Below are positions 13,001 to 26,400 of a stretch of DNA of 64,000 nt, one piece after another; position 1 is the stretch's first letter; each line of letters opens with the position of its first letter. The stretch covers positions 20,065,410 through 20,129,409 of the forward strand of contig JARCOQ010000014.1 in NCBI GenBank assembly GCA_029207755.1, in the 5' to 3' direction. This stretch comes from Chamaea fasciata (lineage: Eukaryota; Chordata; Aves; Passeriformes; Sylviidae). The position numbers were made by a program, and so were the translations under genes. The notes beneath the pieces were generated by a model. It was not told the origin of the DNA. It searched no databases and saw only the letters and a list, made by a program, of their open reading frames with translations.

Positions 13001-16000
13001 AGGGCACAGTGAGTTACAAGACACAGAAGCTGTTGTCTTAGGCTGTGCTGCCTTCTTGTGCTGAACTGGGAATCTTTGCATCTCAAACTGCATCATAAAT
13101 TAGTTTTTTATCGGACAATACATTAGCATAATTTTTTGTGGAGAAAGGGAAGCTGTTCCATAATAAAGCATTTTTACTCTCCTACAAGGCAAGAATTTAT
13201 TTACTGCATTTTTCAAGTTGCTTATTCTTGCTATCTGTTGTTTCCTTTGTGCATTTTGATTCTGGAAATTATAACTATTCAAAAGGATTTAACAGACAGT
13301 TTGTGGGTTTGTAACTTAATATTATGAATGTCATGAACTTGCTAGAAACTTCACTAGGTGAAGTAGTGCTTCTCCTTAGCTGAAACTAGGATTTGTGTTA
13401 ATGTAACAGATATCACAGAGAATCTTTCCAGAGCCCTTGGTTTATTCTAGTAAAAATAGCTACTAATTTGCCATATTTGCCCTGTATTTTGTGATTTGGT
13501 AGTGAAATATACCAAGGATTGTGTGTGACTTTGCCACAGATGTACTAAATAGTTATGTGTGGTGATAATTTTTCTCAGCAAAAACAGGTCAATCATGGCT
13601 CATACAAATGTGTGGGAAAAAGGTTTTGGATGTTTGTTTGGTTTTGTTTTTATTCGTTGTTTTTTAATCTGTAGTTTTGTGCTAAACTTGTTCTGATCCA
13701 TAATCCAGTGTAATTTTTTAGGAATAATAAACAAACAATCCTACTTGGGATGCCCTAATACTCCATGTCCCACTTTTTTCATTTTAGGATATCTTTGTTC
13801 CAACTCAGAGTCCAGAGAAGAAGCCCGAAGGAGAAGAAGAAACTGCTGCTTTAACCGCTTTAAGCTTACCGGGAGATCTCTCTAGATCCACAGATGCTTT
13901 GTCAAAGATGTCTACAGATGACTTTGTGTCACAGCCTCCTGAGTCGTGTAAACTAGTGCTTTCTGCAAGTGCATGTAGTCAGCCCATGAATACAGACGTC
14001 AGTTCAGGCTCTCTGAACACAGGCCAAGACAGTGAGACCACACAGGTAGAGAGGATTTCTGAATGCAAAGCCTCAGACTCAAGACTGTGTTCTGTGGAGA
14101 ATGGTACAATAAAAGGGAACGCAGATGATCAAGCACCCACTGAAAACTGTGAAAAAGCAAAAAAGGATGAGGTAGAGGCTATAGGAATGCCTGGAGGACA
14201 GTTTGTTAGTGCAGGTGTTGCGGGAGATGGGCCATTAGCCCCTACAGTTCATCAGGAGTGTATGTCTGGAAGTCAGGCTGCTGCAGATCAGTCTGGTCTG
14301 CCTGAGATTTTATCATATGCTCGAGAGACTTCCAAGCCTGAGGCAGTTCCTGAGACTCAGTGTGAAGAACAAGAAGAAAAACTGCAAGTAAAAGAGAAGC
14401 AATTAAAGGAAGATAGTTCTCTTGTTAATATAACAGTTTCTCATAGGTTTGTTCTTGAAAGGGAAGGACAGTGTCATGAAGATAGAGAAGTGAATGATTC
14501 TTGTAAAAATAGCAAAAACTTAGCCCAGGAATTAGAAGAGATTGGACCAGAATGTCAAGGAAAAGAAGCTTCGAAAGTTTGTACTTTTGACACTGGGGAG
14601 GCAAAGAACGTGGATAAACTGTCTTTTAAGGCTGTTGCAGAAAACATGGCAAAACTCAATGAAGTTTTGGCTAAGCCTTCTGGAGGGGAGTTACTGGAGC
14701 GGCATCATTTGCTTCCAAAGTTAAAGAGTGATGTCCAGTCAGAAATGGCATTGTGTGCCAAAAAACATCCCGATTGTTCAGAATTGGGACAGGTAATGAT
14801 AATAAGCAATCAGCTGTCACTTCAAGAGAGAGGGGTGGAAACACCAGTGGTTCTGCACAAGAGTCAGGTGCCAAAGAATGTGGAGGATACTGTTACTACA
14901 AGGAGTCTGGAGCAGGAAGAGCAAATGCAGCCGCAGGAGAAGGCAACTTCTAAATCCCCCAGTCCTTCCAGTGGTAAGTGAATTTGGGTTAGTAGCTCAC
15001 AGGTGTATATTCTGAATACTGTCGAGGATAGCTGTATACAATCCTCAGGGTTTTCAGGGAGCACTGCTGTAGGATGCAAGTTGAGCAGTCTCTCTTAAGA
15101 GCAGCACTGCACCTTGCTGTGTTATATGCAGAACATGGCTTTGCTATTTCCCCCTGTGGTTTAATCCCTGTTCCTGACTTTCACTATTTTATGGTAAAAA
15201 TGCAGGGCAGCTTTTTTTTTTTTCTTTTTTTTTTGGCAGCTAAAATGTTGTGACCTTGGCAGTGTTCAGGGATTTTTGTGACTTCTCCCCCACTCAAGAA
15301 GCTACAATAGCAGAGTCCTTGAAATGAATAGGGTGTGTGGAAATCAGTACTTTCCCTCTTGTAGGTCTCCTTATTTTCTTTTTCCCTTTCTTTGTTTTCA
15401 GAGGAGAATTTTCTTTGTGGGGATTTAGAGAGCAACTTTGAGCTAGAAACTAATACAGCAAATTTTTCTTGAGATTTTTTTAAAGTAGAATGGCTTTTCA
15501 TTCGCATGTAAGCTGCGGCTCAGCAGGTATTTTCATGACCCGTTGAAATAATTTAACATGCTGTGCGTCATTATACAAGATGTGGGATACGACACCTGTT
15601 TTGCAGAGCTTTCACCTCTTAGCTGGCTTCATTTTTAAACACAGTTCTCTAGTCCTTTAAATGAGGATGAATGAAGAATGATTTAAGTGTCAGAATATGT
15701 ATTTCCTCTCTATGAACTCTGTTAGGAAAAGGGAAAGACTGTAGGACGTCAAACGTTATTTAATGTTAAGTTGAATGATGAAGTATTTGCAACAATATTC
15801 TTAATTTCCTTTAACTGAAAGAAGAAAAAATAGCTTTTCTATACAGAAAATAATGCATTGAAGGGATCTAATCAAAGTATTGGTCAGGAAGTTCAAAGGT
15901 ATTCTGACTCCACTGCATTTTGTAATCTAAGATGAACTTCCTTGTGAACAAGTCCCTGACATTTGAGACTGCATGTTTTTTAAGACAATTTGGCATAGTC

Positions 16001-19000
16001 AGGAGAACAGTACTGGTCTTCAAAGTTACGAACAGTATGGGTTTTATTAAATATAACAATAACTTTGGCAGTATGCTGCTGAAATAATGATAAAGATAAA
16101 TAGCTGCAGTTGCATAACAAGGTTGAATGTCAGGTTCCACTTCCGTATGGTCTTTCACAATATTCATAGTTCTAAACTTCCTTTTAAAGAAAGCATAAAC
16201 AAAATGTGTTTGGCTTCAGATAACATTTTGCCTCTCATACGGTACTCAAAATGTTTTGCTTTTTTTCTTAGACAAATCTAAATGCAATTTAAACACATCA
16301 CAGTTGCCTGAGTTTACTTTTAAAAGAGAACTGTAAGCCATTGTTTAAAGAAAATGAATTCAAAAATTAATGCTTGTTTGTGTTTTATGCATTTGTATTA
16401 CACTAAAGGGCTGATTGGTGTTAGGAGAGAGTTGAGGCATTTGAGATATTCTACCTAATTGCCTTCAGACTCTTGAAGCATGGTGGAAAAGTGTGTAGAG
16501 TGGTATTTGCTCTCCTACCATCACTCAGTCCTTAAGGTATGAGGAGCTATAGAGCATCCCTCTACTCTTAAAGTAGCTTTGTTATCATAATAATTATTTT
16601 CATAATAAATATTTTAGGAGTCTAATCCCTTATCAACAAATTATGAAACATAAATGGGTAAGCACAAGCTTTGGGTGAGGCCTTGCCAGGGGGTACACTC
16701 TGTTCCTTCATCCAGGTCACTGATGAATAAATTGAGGGTAGACCCTGCAGTGACCCCTGGGGACACCACTAGCTACAGGCCTCCAAATAGATTCTGCACC
16801 ACTGATCACAGCCCTCTGAGCTCTGCCATTCAGCCAGTTCTCAATTGGCCTTGCTCTCCATTCATCCAAACCACACTTCCTGGGCTTACCTATGTGGGTG
16901 TTTCAGGAGACAGTGTCAAAAATCTTCCTGAAGGTGGTGTAGACACCATGCACTGCTCTCTTCTCATTTACCTAGCTAGTCATTCCATCACTGAAGGCAA
17001 GCTGGTTGGTCAAGCGTGATTGCCCCTTGGTCAGTCCGTGCTGACTACTGATAACTTTGTGCCTAGTGGTGACAACCAGGATGAGTTGTTCCATCCTCTT
17101 TCCGTGGACGGAGGTGTAGTGGTGGTCTGTAGTTCACTGGGTCCTCCTTCTTGCCCTTTTTCAAGACTGGAGACTGACTTTCTTTCTGTCCTCAGGCATC
17201 TCTCCTGTACTCCATGACCTTTCAAAGATAAGGGAGCGTGGCTTAGCAGTAACATCTGCCAGCTCCCATAGCACTCATGGGTGCATCCTATCAGGGCTCG
17301 AGGATTTGCAGGTGTCAGATTAGTTTAAAAGATCTCTAACTTGATCCTCCTTGACTAAGGGGAAGCCTTCCTTTCTCTATACTTTCTCTCTTGCCTCCAG
17401 GATCTGGGTTACTGGCCTTATTAGTAAAGACCAAAGCAAAGCAGGTACTCAGTAACTCCACCTTCTTCACGTTCTTCATCACCAAGGTATCCATCACATT
17501 CAGCAGCGAACCCACATTTTCCTTAGGCTTCCTTTTGCTATTGATGTTCTTGAAGAAACCCTTCTTGCTTTTGACATCCCTTGCTGTATTCAATTCCAAA
17601 TGGACCTAAATCTGTTACAGGTTGATGGTTATAAGAAAAGTTTATTAGTTTTTATTAACTGTTTTCATTGATAGAACAGTTGAGGCAGTAATGTGAATGA
17701 AAGCATTTCAACTTTGACATGAGGCATTCACATTTTTTTCAGTTCTTGTTGGTATTCTGTCTCATAATATCCCTTGGTGTAGTAATTAGATTATGCGGTT
17801 GGTCATCACCTGTGCTGGGTGATCATTTCATAAGTTCTTTTGATCATTTGTTACCCTAAGAAAGCCTGCCAGATGTGGATTTATAGGCTAGAAGGGATTG
17901 TAGTAGCTAAATCAATCAATATTCAATGGAGTTGCTTCACTTTTTAAATAAAACATTTTTTAAATGGAGACATGCTCTAAGCCAACAGGCATTTATAGGC
18001 TGTTCATGAGGAGGGGTGGTGTGCCTTCCAGTGTGTGAGTACCACACATTGTGCTAGAGGTTACCTACCCACTGCAAAAATACACTGTAGTTCTTGGGTT
18101 GGTCTTCAGGATGTTGCAGTTGCTCAACCATGTTTTTAAAGCTTGTGATAGCCAGAGAGGTAGTAGTTTTCAGAGTTTTCAAACAGATATGTAACTGTTT
18201 GCTGATTGGGCATTTTTCTATGAGAGGATTATGCAAATTACTTTTCAATGATGTTGAAAGTTTGCAAATAAATGCATGGGATGAGGCAAAAGGAAAAAGC
18301 ATTTTCCTAGGTGTTTTATTTATTTTATTTGTTAAATTCTGCAACATATGCACATAGTAAATCCACCAAGGCATGGTTTCCCTGATGGGATAGGCCACCT
18401 CAGCCATCATTCTTTGTGAGTTTTCGGTTATCAGTGCAGGCGACATGTAGCTCTGCCAATTCATTTCTGTCTTAACCTTCATTTCTGTTTTTGACCTCGT
18501 CTTCCTTTTCTGTGGAAAATCCTGAGTGTCTCTGAAGCAAAGCTGCATTCCGTAGAAATCCTATTCCTGTCAGGGTATGTAGTCTCCCTTTTATCTGGCA
18601 CCTAGGAACAGCTGCATCAAGTTGACCGCAGTCCAGATTTTCACTGAGAGAGATTTTTCTACATAAAATGTGAGGAATGTCAGTTAGAGCAGCTGTTCAG
18701 GAGGTTTTGTACAGCACCGGTGTTATGGTTTTCCGTATTTCCACAGCACAGTGAACCTGTGCTTTTGATATTTGAACTAAAGGAGACCCTTGAAATTACT
18801 AATTCTGGTGCTGCGTGTCTTTTAGGAACCCCGTTTCATTTTACTTTGCCGAAGGAGGGTGATGTCATTCAGTCCTTAACTAGCATAACACCACCTCTTA
18901 CTGGCCATCTCAAAATGGGACCCAGGAGACACAGCACACCAATTGGTGAGTTTGACCCAAATGGCTCTGTTGTGCAATGAAAGCCTGGAAGCTTTTGATT

Positions 19001-20418
19001 CTTGGTGCAGGATCTAATAGGATAACTCAAACCTACCTTGGCAAAAAACATTGGCCCACTCCCATTCTATAGGAAGGGCTTATCCCTTCCCCAGAGTTTC
19101 CTTGTCATGTTTTCTCAGTCTCTGGTGAAGGTATTTGCTCCCTGAGTACAGAGTGGTATGGAGCATGTCTTCCCTGCATTCACTGTGATCCTGCATACAA
19201 CTCCATTAAAGAATGTAAAAGAGCCTTCTGAGTAGCAAAAGAGCTTAGACTACAAGAAGATTGCTTCCAGTATTCATCATTTTTTTATCAGGACTTTCTC
19301 TGCTAGGTTGACAGGTTCACAAAACAGCACCCTGCAAGTGCTAGATGAGTAGAAGTCTGTTCTGCTCGGGTAGTAGTAAATTATTCTGTCACAAACCAAG
19401 GATAATACCTGTGCTACAGAATTTTCAGGCTTCAGATCTTTTGAAAGGAGTTTCCACTACTGCAGCATTACTAATAATTCAAGCGGTGAAGTGTCTTCAA
19501 ACCGAAAGTAGGACCTCAACCCCAGCAATGTGAATGACAGTAGCTACTTCTTGTTTTTGTTTTTATATTTTCAGTGGATGATACTTGCCCAGACAGCACT
19601 ATAGCAACCAGTGATGTTACAGCAGAGGGCACAATGGGGACCGACAATGTCACTGTGGAAAGTGCAGTGGTATCAGCAGACGTGTCGGAAGTGTGTGAGA
19701 AAGGAGAGTCTGGTGTGGTTCCTGAATCAGATGCAAAACTTTCGCTGCGAATGAACCCTGTTACCCCTGTGAATGATGGGAGCGAGGAGTCCTTGCCATT
19801 CAGCTTGAAAAGTAAGAGGATGAAACCTGAAGTGTATAGGTCCTACTGGATCTCAGCCCTAACTCAAAACCTCTCTGTGGCATTCTCCAAGACAGTCTCT
19901 GAGTCCCTGTAATTTTTCTCATTTTTTCTCTTTGGGCAGTGTCACTTAAATTTGTTTCTCTGTTTCTGCAATGCTCTAAGCAAGGATGAAGTAAGAGGAG
20001 AGGCCTCTGTTGTGAGGAAAGGTATTTCCTGCAGACTACAAATTTTGATGTATAGTGGCAATGGTAGACAGGACAGGAAGTGAAGTTTGCTTATGTTGGG
20101 AGGGAAAAAAATTATATATATATATGTATAAAAGAAAATATAATCATAGAATGGTTTGGGTTGGAAGGGACCTTAGAGATCATCTAGTCCCAACGCCCCC
20201 TGCGATGGGCAGGGGCACCTTCCACTAGGCCAGGTTGCTCCTATCCCCATCCAGCCTGGCCTTGGACACTTCAGAGTTGGGGCAGCCACAGCTTCTCCAG
20301 GCAGCATGTGAAAGGGCATCACATCATATTTCTTCCTAACATCTAATCTAAATCTCTTGTCTTGTGATTTAAAATTGTTTCCCCTTGTCCTATTACTATC
20401 TGCCCATGGAAAAAGTCT

Positions 20419-20453
<35 letters not shown>

Positions 20454-23400
20454 AGCGTCCTTTACTGAAAGGCCACAGTGAGGTATCTCTGGAGCCTTCC
20501 TTCTCCAGGCTGAACAAGCCCAGCTTTCTCAGCCTGTCTGTGTAGGAGGGCTTCTCCAGTCTTCTCATCATCTTTGTTTCTTCCTCTGGACCTGTCCATA
20601 ATCTGCAAAAAAAGTTTGACAGGATTTTAATCAGAACAGGGGCATTCAGTCTAATAGTCTAAAACTTGTAGAAACTTAGGTCTGTTCTGAGAAGTTGGAT
20701 GGGAAGCCTGGGCACCCCTTGTCCAGTGTTACTCAGCCTCTCTTCACCGAGTATATGGAGCTGGGAAAGGTCAGGACAGTCTTTTTGGATGATGCCAAAA
20801 TCATCCTTCCATTCCTTCTTGTTTCAGAGCCTGCAGCCAGTGACAGGAAAGATGGATCCTCTGCTGCTGCTGCTGAGGCTGCTGCCAGGTAACCGGGCTT
20901 CTTGCTGGGCAGACTTAATACAAAGGTCTGGGTAGGTCCTTTTTCCACACATTATCAGCCACAGGAAAAAAAATAAAATTAGGAGACACAGAAGCAAGGA
21001 ACATTTTAGTAGCAGACTTGACATTAGCTCCTTAGCTCTTGCGGCAGGTTTTAATTACATGGGCAAAATGGGAACTCCACTTGTTTGTTCATTATGGGCT
21101 CTGTGGTTCCTACTAATGTCAGCATTTTGCCTCTGTCTGATTGTAGTCAAAGCCAGAAATTCATGTTTTGTACAGTCCAGAATGCGAGTCTGCCTTATCC
21201 ATCTCTTAAATATATGGGTTTCTGCTTTCTTTCATGGTGCAATTTTCTGGAAAGAATCTCTGAGAAGTTCTGAAAGAGAATTGTCTTTTTGGTGTAAAGC
21301 TGATAGAAATATAATCAGTTCATGGATATACAGAAATCACAGGTTAACATGTTGACCAAAACATTGAGTTATTCCCTTGGTCTTTTGATTTGTATGTATC
21401 TATTTTACCTCACATTTAATGTCTCGCATTGCTTGATTTAGCTTGCAAGAAGTAATGTTTGTAAGTACTCACAGGAATCTCTGTAGGAAGACAGTGACCT
21501 GTAGTCATCTGAGTGAAACATAGTGGTTTGAAGTAGTGAGAAAACTTAGGAATAAACTCAGTATCTCTTGTAACAGGCTTGCTTCCTAGATGGTAATAGT
21601 GCCTCAGTGCTGAGGAAGAGTGATAGTGATTTCTCACTGGTTGAGGGTGGGTTACCATTGTAAGTATGGTAACTCTCAGGATCTGCTTTATGAGTGTCAT
21701 TCCCAGTATTTTTGTGGTGTCATGAAATTCCTGAGAAGTAAACCATAAAGGGTCTAACTGTGTCTCCTGGTGGGTACCAGAGGCAGTAAATGCTGAAACT
21801 CCCTGATGTTGCTGCAGTTTTCCACACAACATTTTCTGGAATTGTTCCATTGCTCTTGGCTGTTAGGGTGTCAGCAGAAATTACAGAAATGCTTGTGCAA
21901 TTGCAGCTTCTTTCTTGATCTTTGAGACAGATCATCTCACTCATTCTGTGGCTGTGTAGGTCAACAAACTCAATACTCTTTGTTGTTCTCACAAGGATCT
22001 AGAGAATTCTTGTTTTGCTGTATGAGGGTTTTTCTCATTTCCTGATGCATTTTTGTTTGTTTGTTTTATATCTGCACTGCTAGCTCCCAGAAAGCATCAT
22101 CTGTGTTTAGTCGTGTCTGTGAAGTTCGTCGAGAGGATGAGGCCAGAGGTCATGGTCTTTCCACTTCTCCATTTAGGTAACTCCTCACAGTCTTTGCCTG
22201 CCAGTCCTGGTTGGATTTATATCCATATGTGCGTTTTCTGCATCAAAGAAATTGCACTAAGCCATTTTCTTTGGGTGACTTAGAAGGTTGGGGACAGTAG
22301 GTAAGTATACTAAATCTGTATGTTTGTGTCTCACATGGTTATCAGGCTTACCTTTCAACTGAGCAGCCATGTGATTCCAGAAGAGTGATATGCTTCAGTG
22401 AAATCTTGGGTTTGAGAAAACTGAGATCATATTTGTGGCTGTTGCAATACCTTTTCTGTCTCTTCTTCTAAGATCTTTTGACCAGTTTTGTTTGTTTGTT
22501 GTTGCTGCTGCTGTTGTCCCCCTTCCAATGACTGTACAGTTGCCTATGTTATGGTGATATGGGTGCTGCCTGGAGAACTAGAAGTAGAAATCTGTTTCTT
22601 CAGTGTTTTCATTCTATCTTTATATGGGACAGTGAGGCCTTGGTCTATGTAGAAAGAGTAACCTAAGTTTCAACAGTTACATTAAAGACCACAATGAATG
22701 GGGAGTTCCAGCACTGGGTGAGGCACAGCCAGAAGGGAAGACAATCACTCCTCAAAATCCTCAAGTACCCGAGGGAGGCCAAATACATACTTGAGTTGGG
22801 CTCAGTGTAGTGTCCCATATAGTACCTGGCAGAGGCAGTACTTATGGGAGAGCAGACAAATTCTAATGAAAACCTAAGACAGCATTTGTGTTTATGCTGC
22901 TGGGTCTTCTTGCTACATGTGATTATCAGTTTCAAGCAAATCAAGCACTGGAGCAGCCTGAAGTAACTTCAAGACATCATTCTTCTGGAAAGTTGCATTG
23001 TTGGTGCCTAATGTGTGGAGTGTAGCAAGGAATTTTGTATTTCAAAAAGCATTTAGTTCTGTACAGTGTCAGCCATACATTTTACTACCCTGTGTATCAC
23101 TTTTTATTATTTTATTTTTTATTATTTGAACTCTCTTGAGTTCTGTGCAATTGTGAGAAGCAATTGAGTGACTGCCAGGGTGGGTTTTTTTTTAAGACTG
23201 CTTTCACTTGAGTGGCTGCATATTGGTTGTCTTGTTTTCTTAATCAGTAGTTTTGATCTGTGTGTAACTGGCTTGCAGGGGGGATCCGTTCGTTTTTTCT
23301 GGCACACAAGAAGATACTGAATTACATACAAATCCCAGTGACTGGCAGTACCAGCAACAGAAGGCAGATGACAGTCATGGGCAGATCCTAGTTCCTCAGA

Positions 23401-26400
23401 GGATGCAGCAGGACTGCCATCAACAGTCTTCTGGTGCAGAGGATGGAGAGGCTATGGAGACTGATGTTGTAAGCCCTCAGGCAGAAGATGGGAGAAGAAT
23501 GCAGAGAAGACAAAGTAAGGCTGTTAAAATTGATCAAGGTCAAGAGAGGCGGGAAAACATCAAGAATAAAGGGATCCAAACTACAGCAGACTGTCTTTTT
23601 ACCCCAACAACTGTTACAACAGCAACACAAACAGAAGAAATCTGTAGACAGGTGGAAATGGGAACCAGTATGTCTGGGCAAAGACCTGGGCAACAAGATG
23701 TGAATATTCAAACGGACAACAGTGGGGAAAAGCTTGTCAACACCTCTGGAGATGACATGGACTCTTTGCACAGTCAGGTGGGATGAGGGCTGCCTGTACT
23801 TAACTGCTTTAGGACAGTAAAGTAAAATTCATTAATAGTTGGTTCTCTGTTGAAAAAAGACCAAGGACCACTTTAAAATGTTAATGTCACAAGCTGTCCA
23901 GAAAAATGGAAACTGTGGCAAGTTTTGATTGGTTGGTTGATTGTTTTTGTTTGGGGTTAGGGGTTTTTTTGGGTGGAGATATAGTTAACACTGTAAAAAT
24001 TTTTTACTTTTTGTTGACTGGAGATAGGAGTTGCATGAAATTTTGAGTGAAGGGTTTGATGCTTTCTGTTTTGCATCAACCAACTTCTGATGGCTTGTTC
24101 TCTCATTCTATCTGATATCAATGGATAAACACATGAAGGGAGAACTCCTCCAGGGAAACATTCTAACAAGATGAATAACTTCAAATTAGTATTTTGGAAA
24201 GTACTGCAGACTCAAAACCCCTCACTGCTGAGTTGTTACAGTTTGTATATTTTTTTATCAACAGAAAGACTAGAAAATTTATTTTTTACTAAACCTGATT
24301 TAAGATTAATGTGTCCTGTGGGAAATAAGAGGTTAACAGGGCTGTAAAAAGACAGTGCAAGATTGATGTGATATGTCTGAGTCTACTCAATCAAAGAGTA
24401 TCAGAAGCCACAGTAAACAAGTTTGCTGTTTCCTCCTTGGACTGCAGTGATTTGCCTTCCTCTACTTGTCACCAAAATGGGTTCAGTTCTCCTTTGTTTA
24501 GGGTCTCCTGTGTTGTTGCATTATTTGTAACAAGATGCTTAAAGGTTCCCTACTCCTGTACTTTAATGTGGTATGAAGAAACTGTACTGCAGAGGTAACC
24601 CTATTCAGAAATAGTTTGCTTTTTGGGGTGGTCTGTTTTTACTGTATCCTCTTTATTGCAGGGAGAGGAGGAATTTAACTTTCTTCACCCACCCAAAGGC
24701 CGAGTTCAGCGTCGCCACATGCGAACCATTCGAGAAGTGCGCACTGTTGTTACACGTGTTATAACAGATGTTTACTACATCAATGGTGCAGAGGTGGAAA
24801 GAAAGGTAGTTGAGGTAAGTTCCTGTTTTCATGGTTAAATGGAATGAGATATTGGCTGAAAAACAGAAGCAGTTAAAGCGAGAATGTGTTATGGCTGCAG
24901 AAAACAAGTTGAATGAACAAATCTGTGTGTTGTGATGACAAGGCTTTCTTCAGGAGGGAACTTACAGGCCATTTAGTGAATGGCAAAAGCTGTGGTTTTG
25001 ATGCTGGTATATTTCATGCCATGTGTTCTGAAGACACATTCAAGTTCCAAAGAACTCAACAGAAGACTTAACTATGTGCATCCAATTATTTTAAAAGTCT
25101 TGGAGTTTTGGCAGAATAGAGATATTTCAGAATGAGCAGAAATTCCATTAGTAAGCAAAAATTACTTCTGCATGTAAAATTGAACTATAAGATAGTAAGA
25201 TAGTTTGCCCTGTTTCGCAGTTTGATGTAACTTTTAACCACAGTGTTTTGAGTCCTGTGTACCAGATTCTGTAAGAGGTCTTCAAAAATCAACTTAAAAC
25301 TGAAGAGCAAACTAGCCTTTTATTAATACACTTGTGTAGTGTATGTACATATTTGTAGTATGTACATTAATTAATTGGAAAGTCTTTAGAGAATCAAGAA
25401 AGGTAGCTGAGAAATGCTGATTTGATGGGCACACTAATCACATCAGCTTGTTAGCAATAAAATGTGACTGCTATTCTATAAAGGTAAATAACCTGAGAGT
25501 CTTGTGCTGTGTAGTCACGGTGAGTAATCACACAAAAGGACAAACTAGTTCAATACTTTTAGAACTGATACTACACATGAAATTCCTTATCGTAACATAA
25601 AAATGGAGAATTAAGTGTCCTGAAATATGCCTACACAGTTTGTGTAATCACGATCATATAACCGTTTCCACTTTGTCTGCCACCACTCAATATCACTATT
25701 TTGTAGATGCATGTTTTTATATCCATAAAACTTTAATAACTCCAGATGACAAGCTGTCTGCAACTGATCTTAGATTATAAGCAACCCAAGACTCCGAGTG
25801 TCTCATGTATTTGTTGCAGTCTCACACTCTAGAAGGGTGGGAATTATTCAAAGCCAGACTAATTGGATACCAAGCCAAGCTCTGTCCTGTTGCTATGGAA
25901 ACTTCCCTGTCCGACCATCTCGGAACCACTCTTGCAGTCAGAACTGCACCACCTGAGCTGGGACTGAGGGCCCTTCACAGTGGACAGCTCCAGTGAGCTG
26001 ATGGGTGCCCTACTTGAGTCCCTACATGCCCCACACTCACACAGTTAGACCAGGTTTCCTCACCGGCTGGACCCCGGGTTTCCCATGGCAGTCTCAGATA
26101 TCTGGATCCTTAAAATAATTTAATCTTGTTGCAATAACTAAATAACAAAATAACAGCTTGAGCTGGTGCGTCCAAGGAGAGACCTCTAACAAAGGGCACC
26201 CTGGGCTTTTATACCCCTACAGTCTAAGCTGGAAAAGTGTGGGAAAGTCCAGGGGTCATCAGTTGCTGCTGTGCCTCCAAGTGTCCAGGTTCCACAGCCT
26301 TTTGCTTGGGGCTCTTGCCCCCCAGAGCTCAACATGCAGCTCGCACTTGCAGCCCTGCGCTACCTGCACTGAATGCGTTCCTCAACACTGCTGGCTGAGG

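Noticed and set aside
20173..20571. 132-codon - strand open frame in TP53BP1 intron 13
   Set aside because: It lies wholly within a CR1 3' fragment, including a poly-Lys stretch from the T run.
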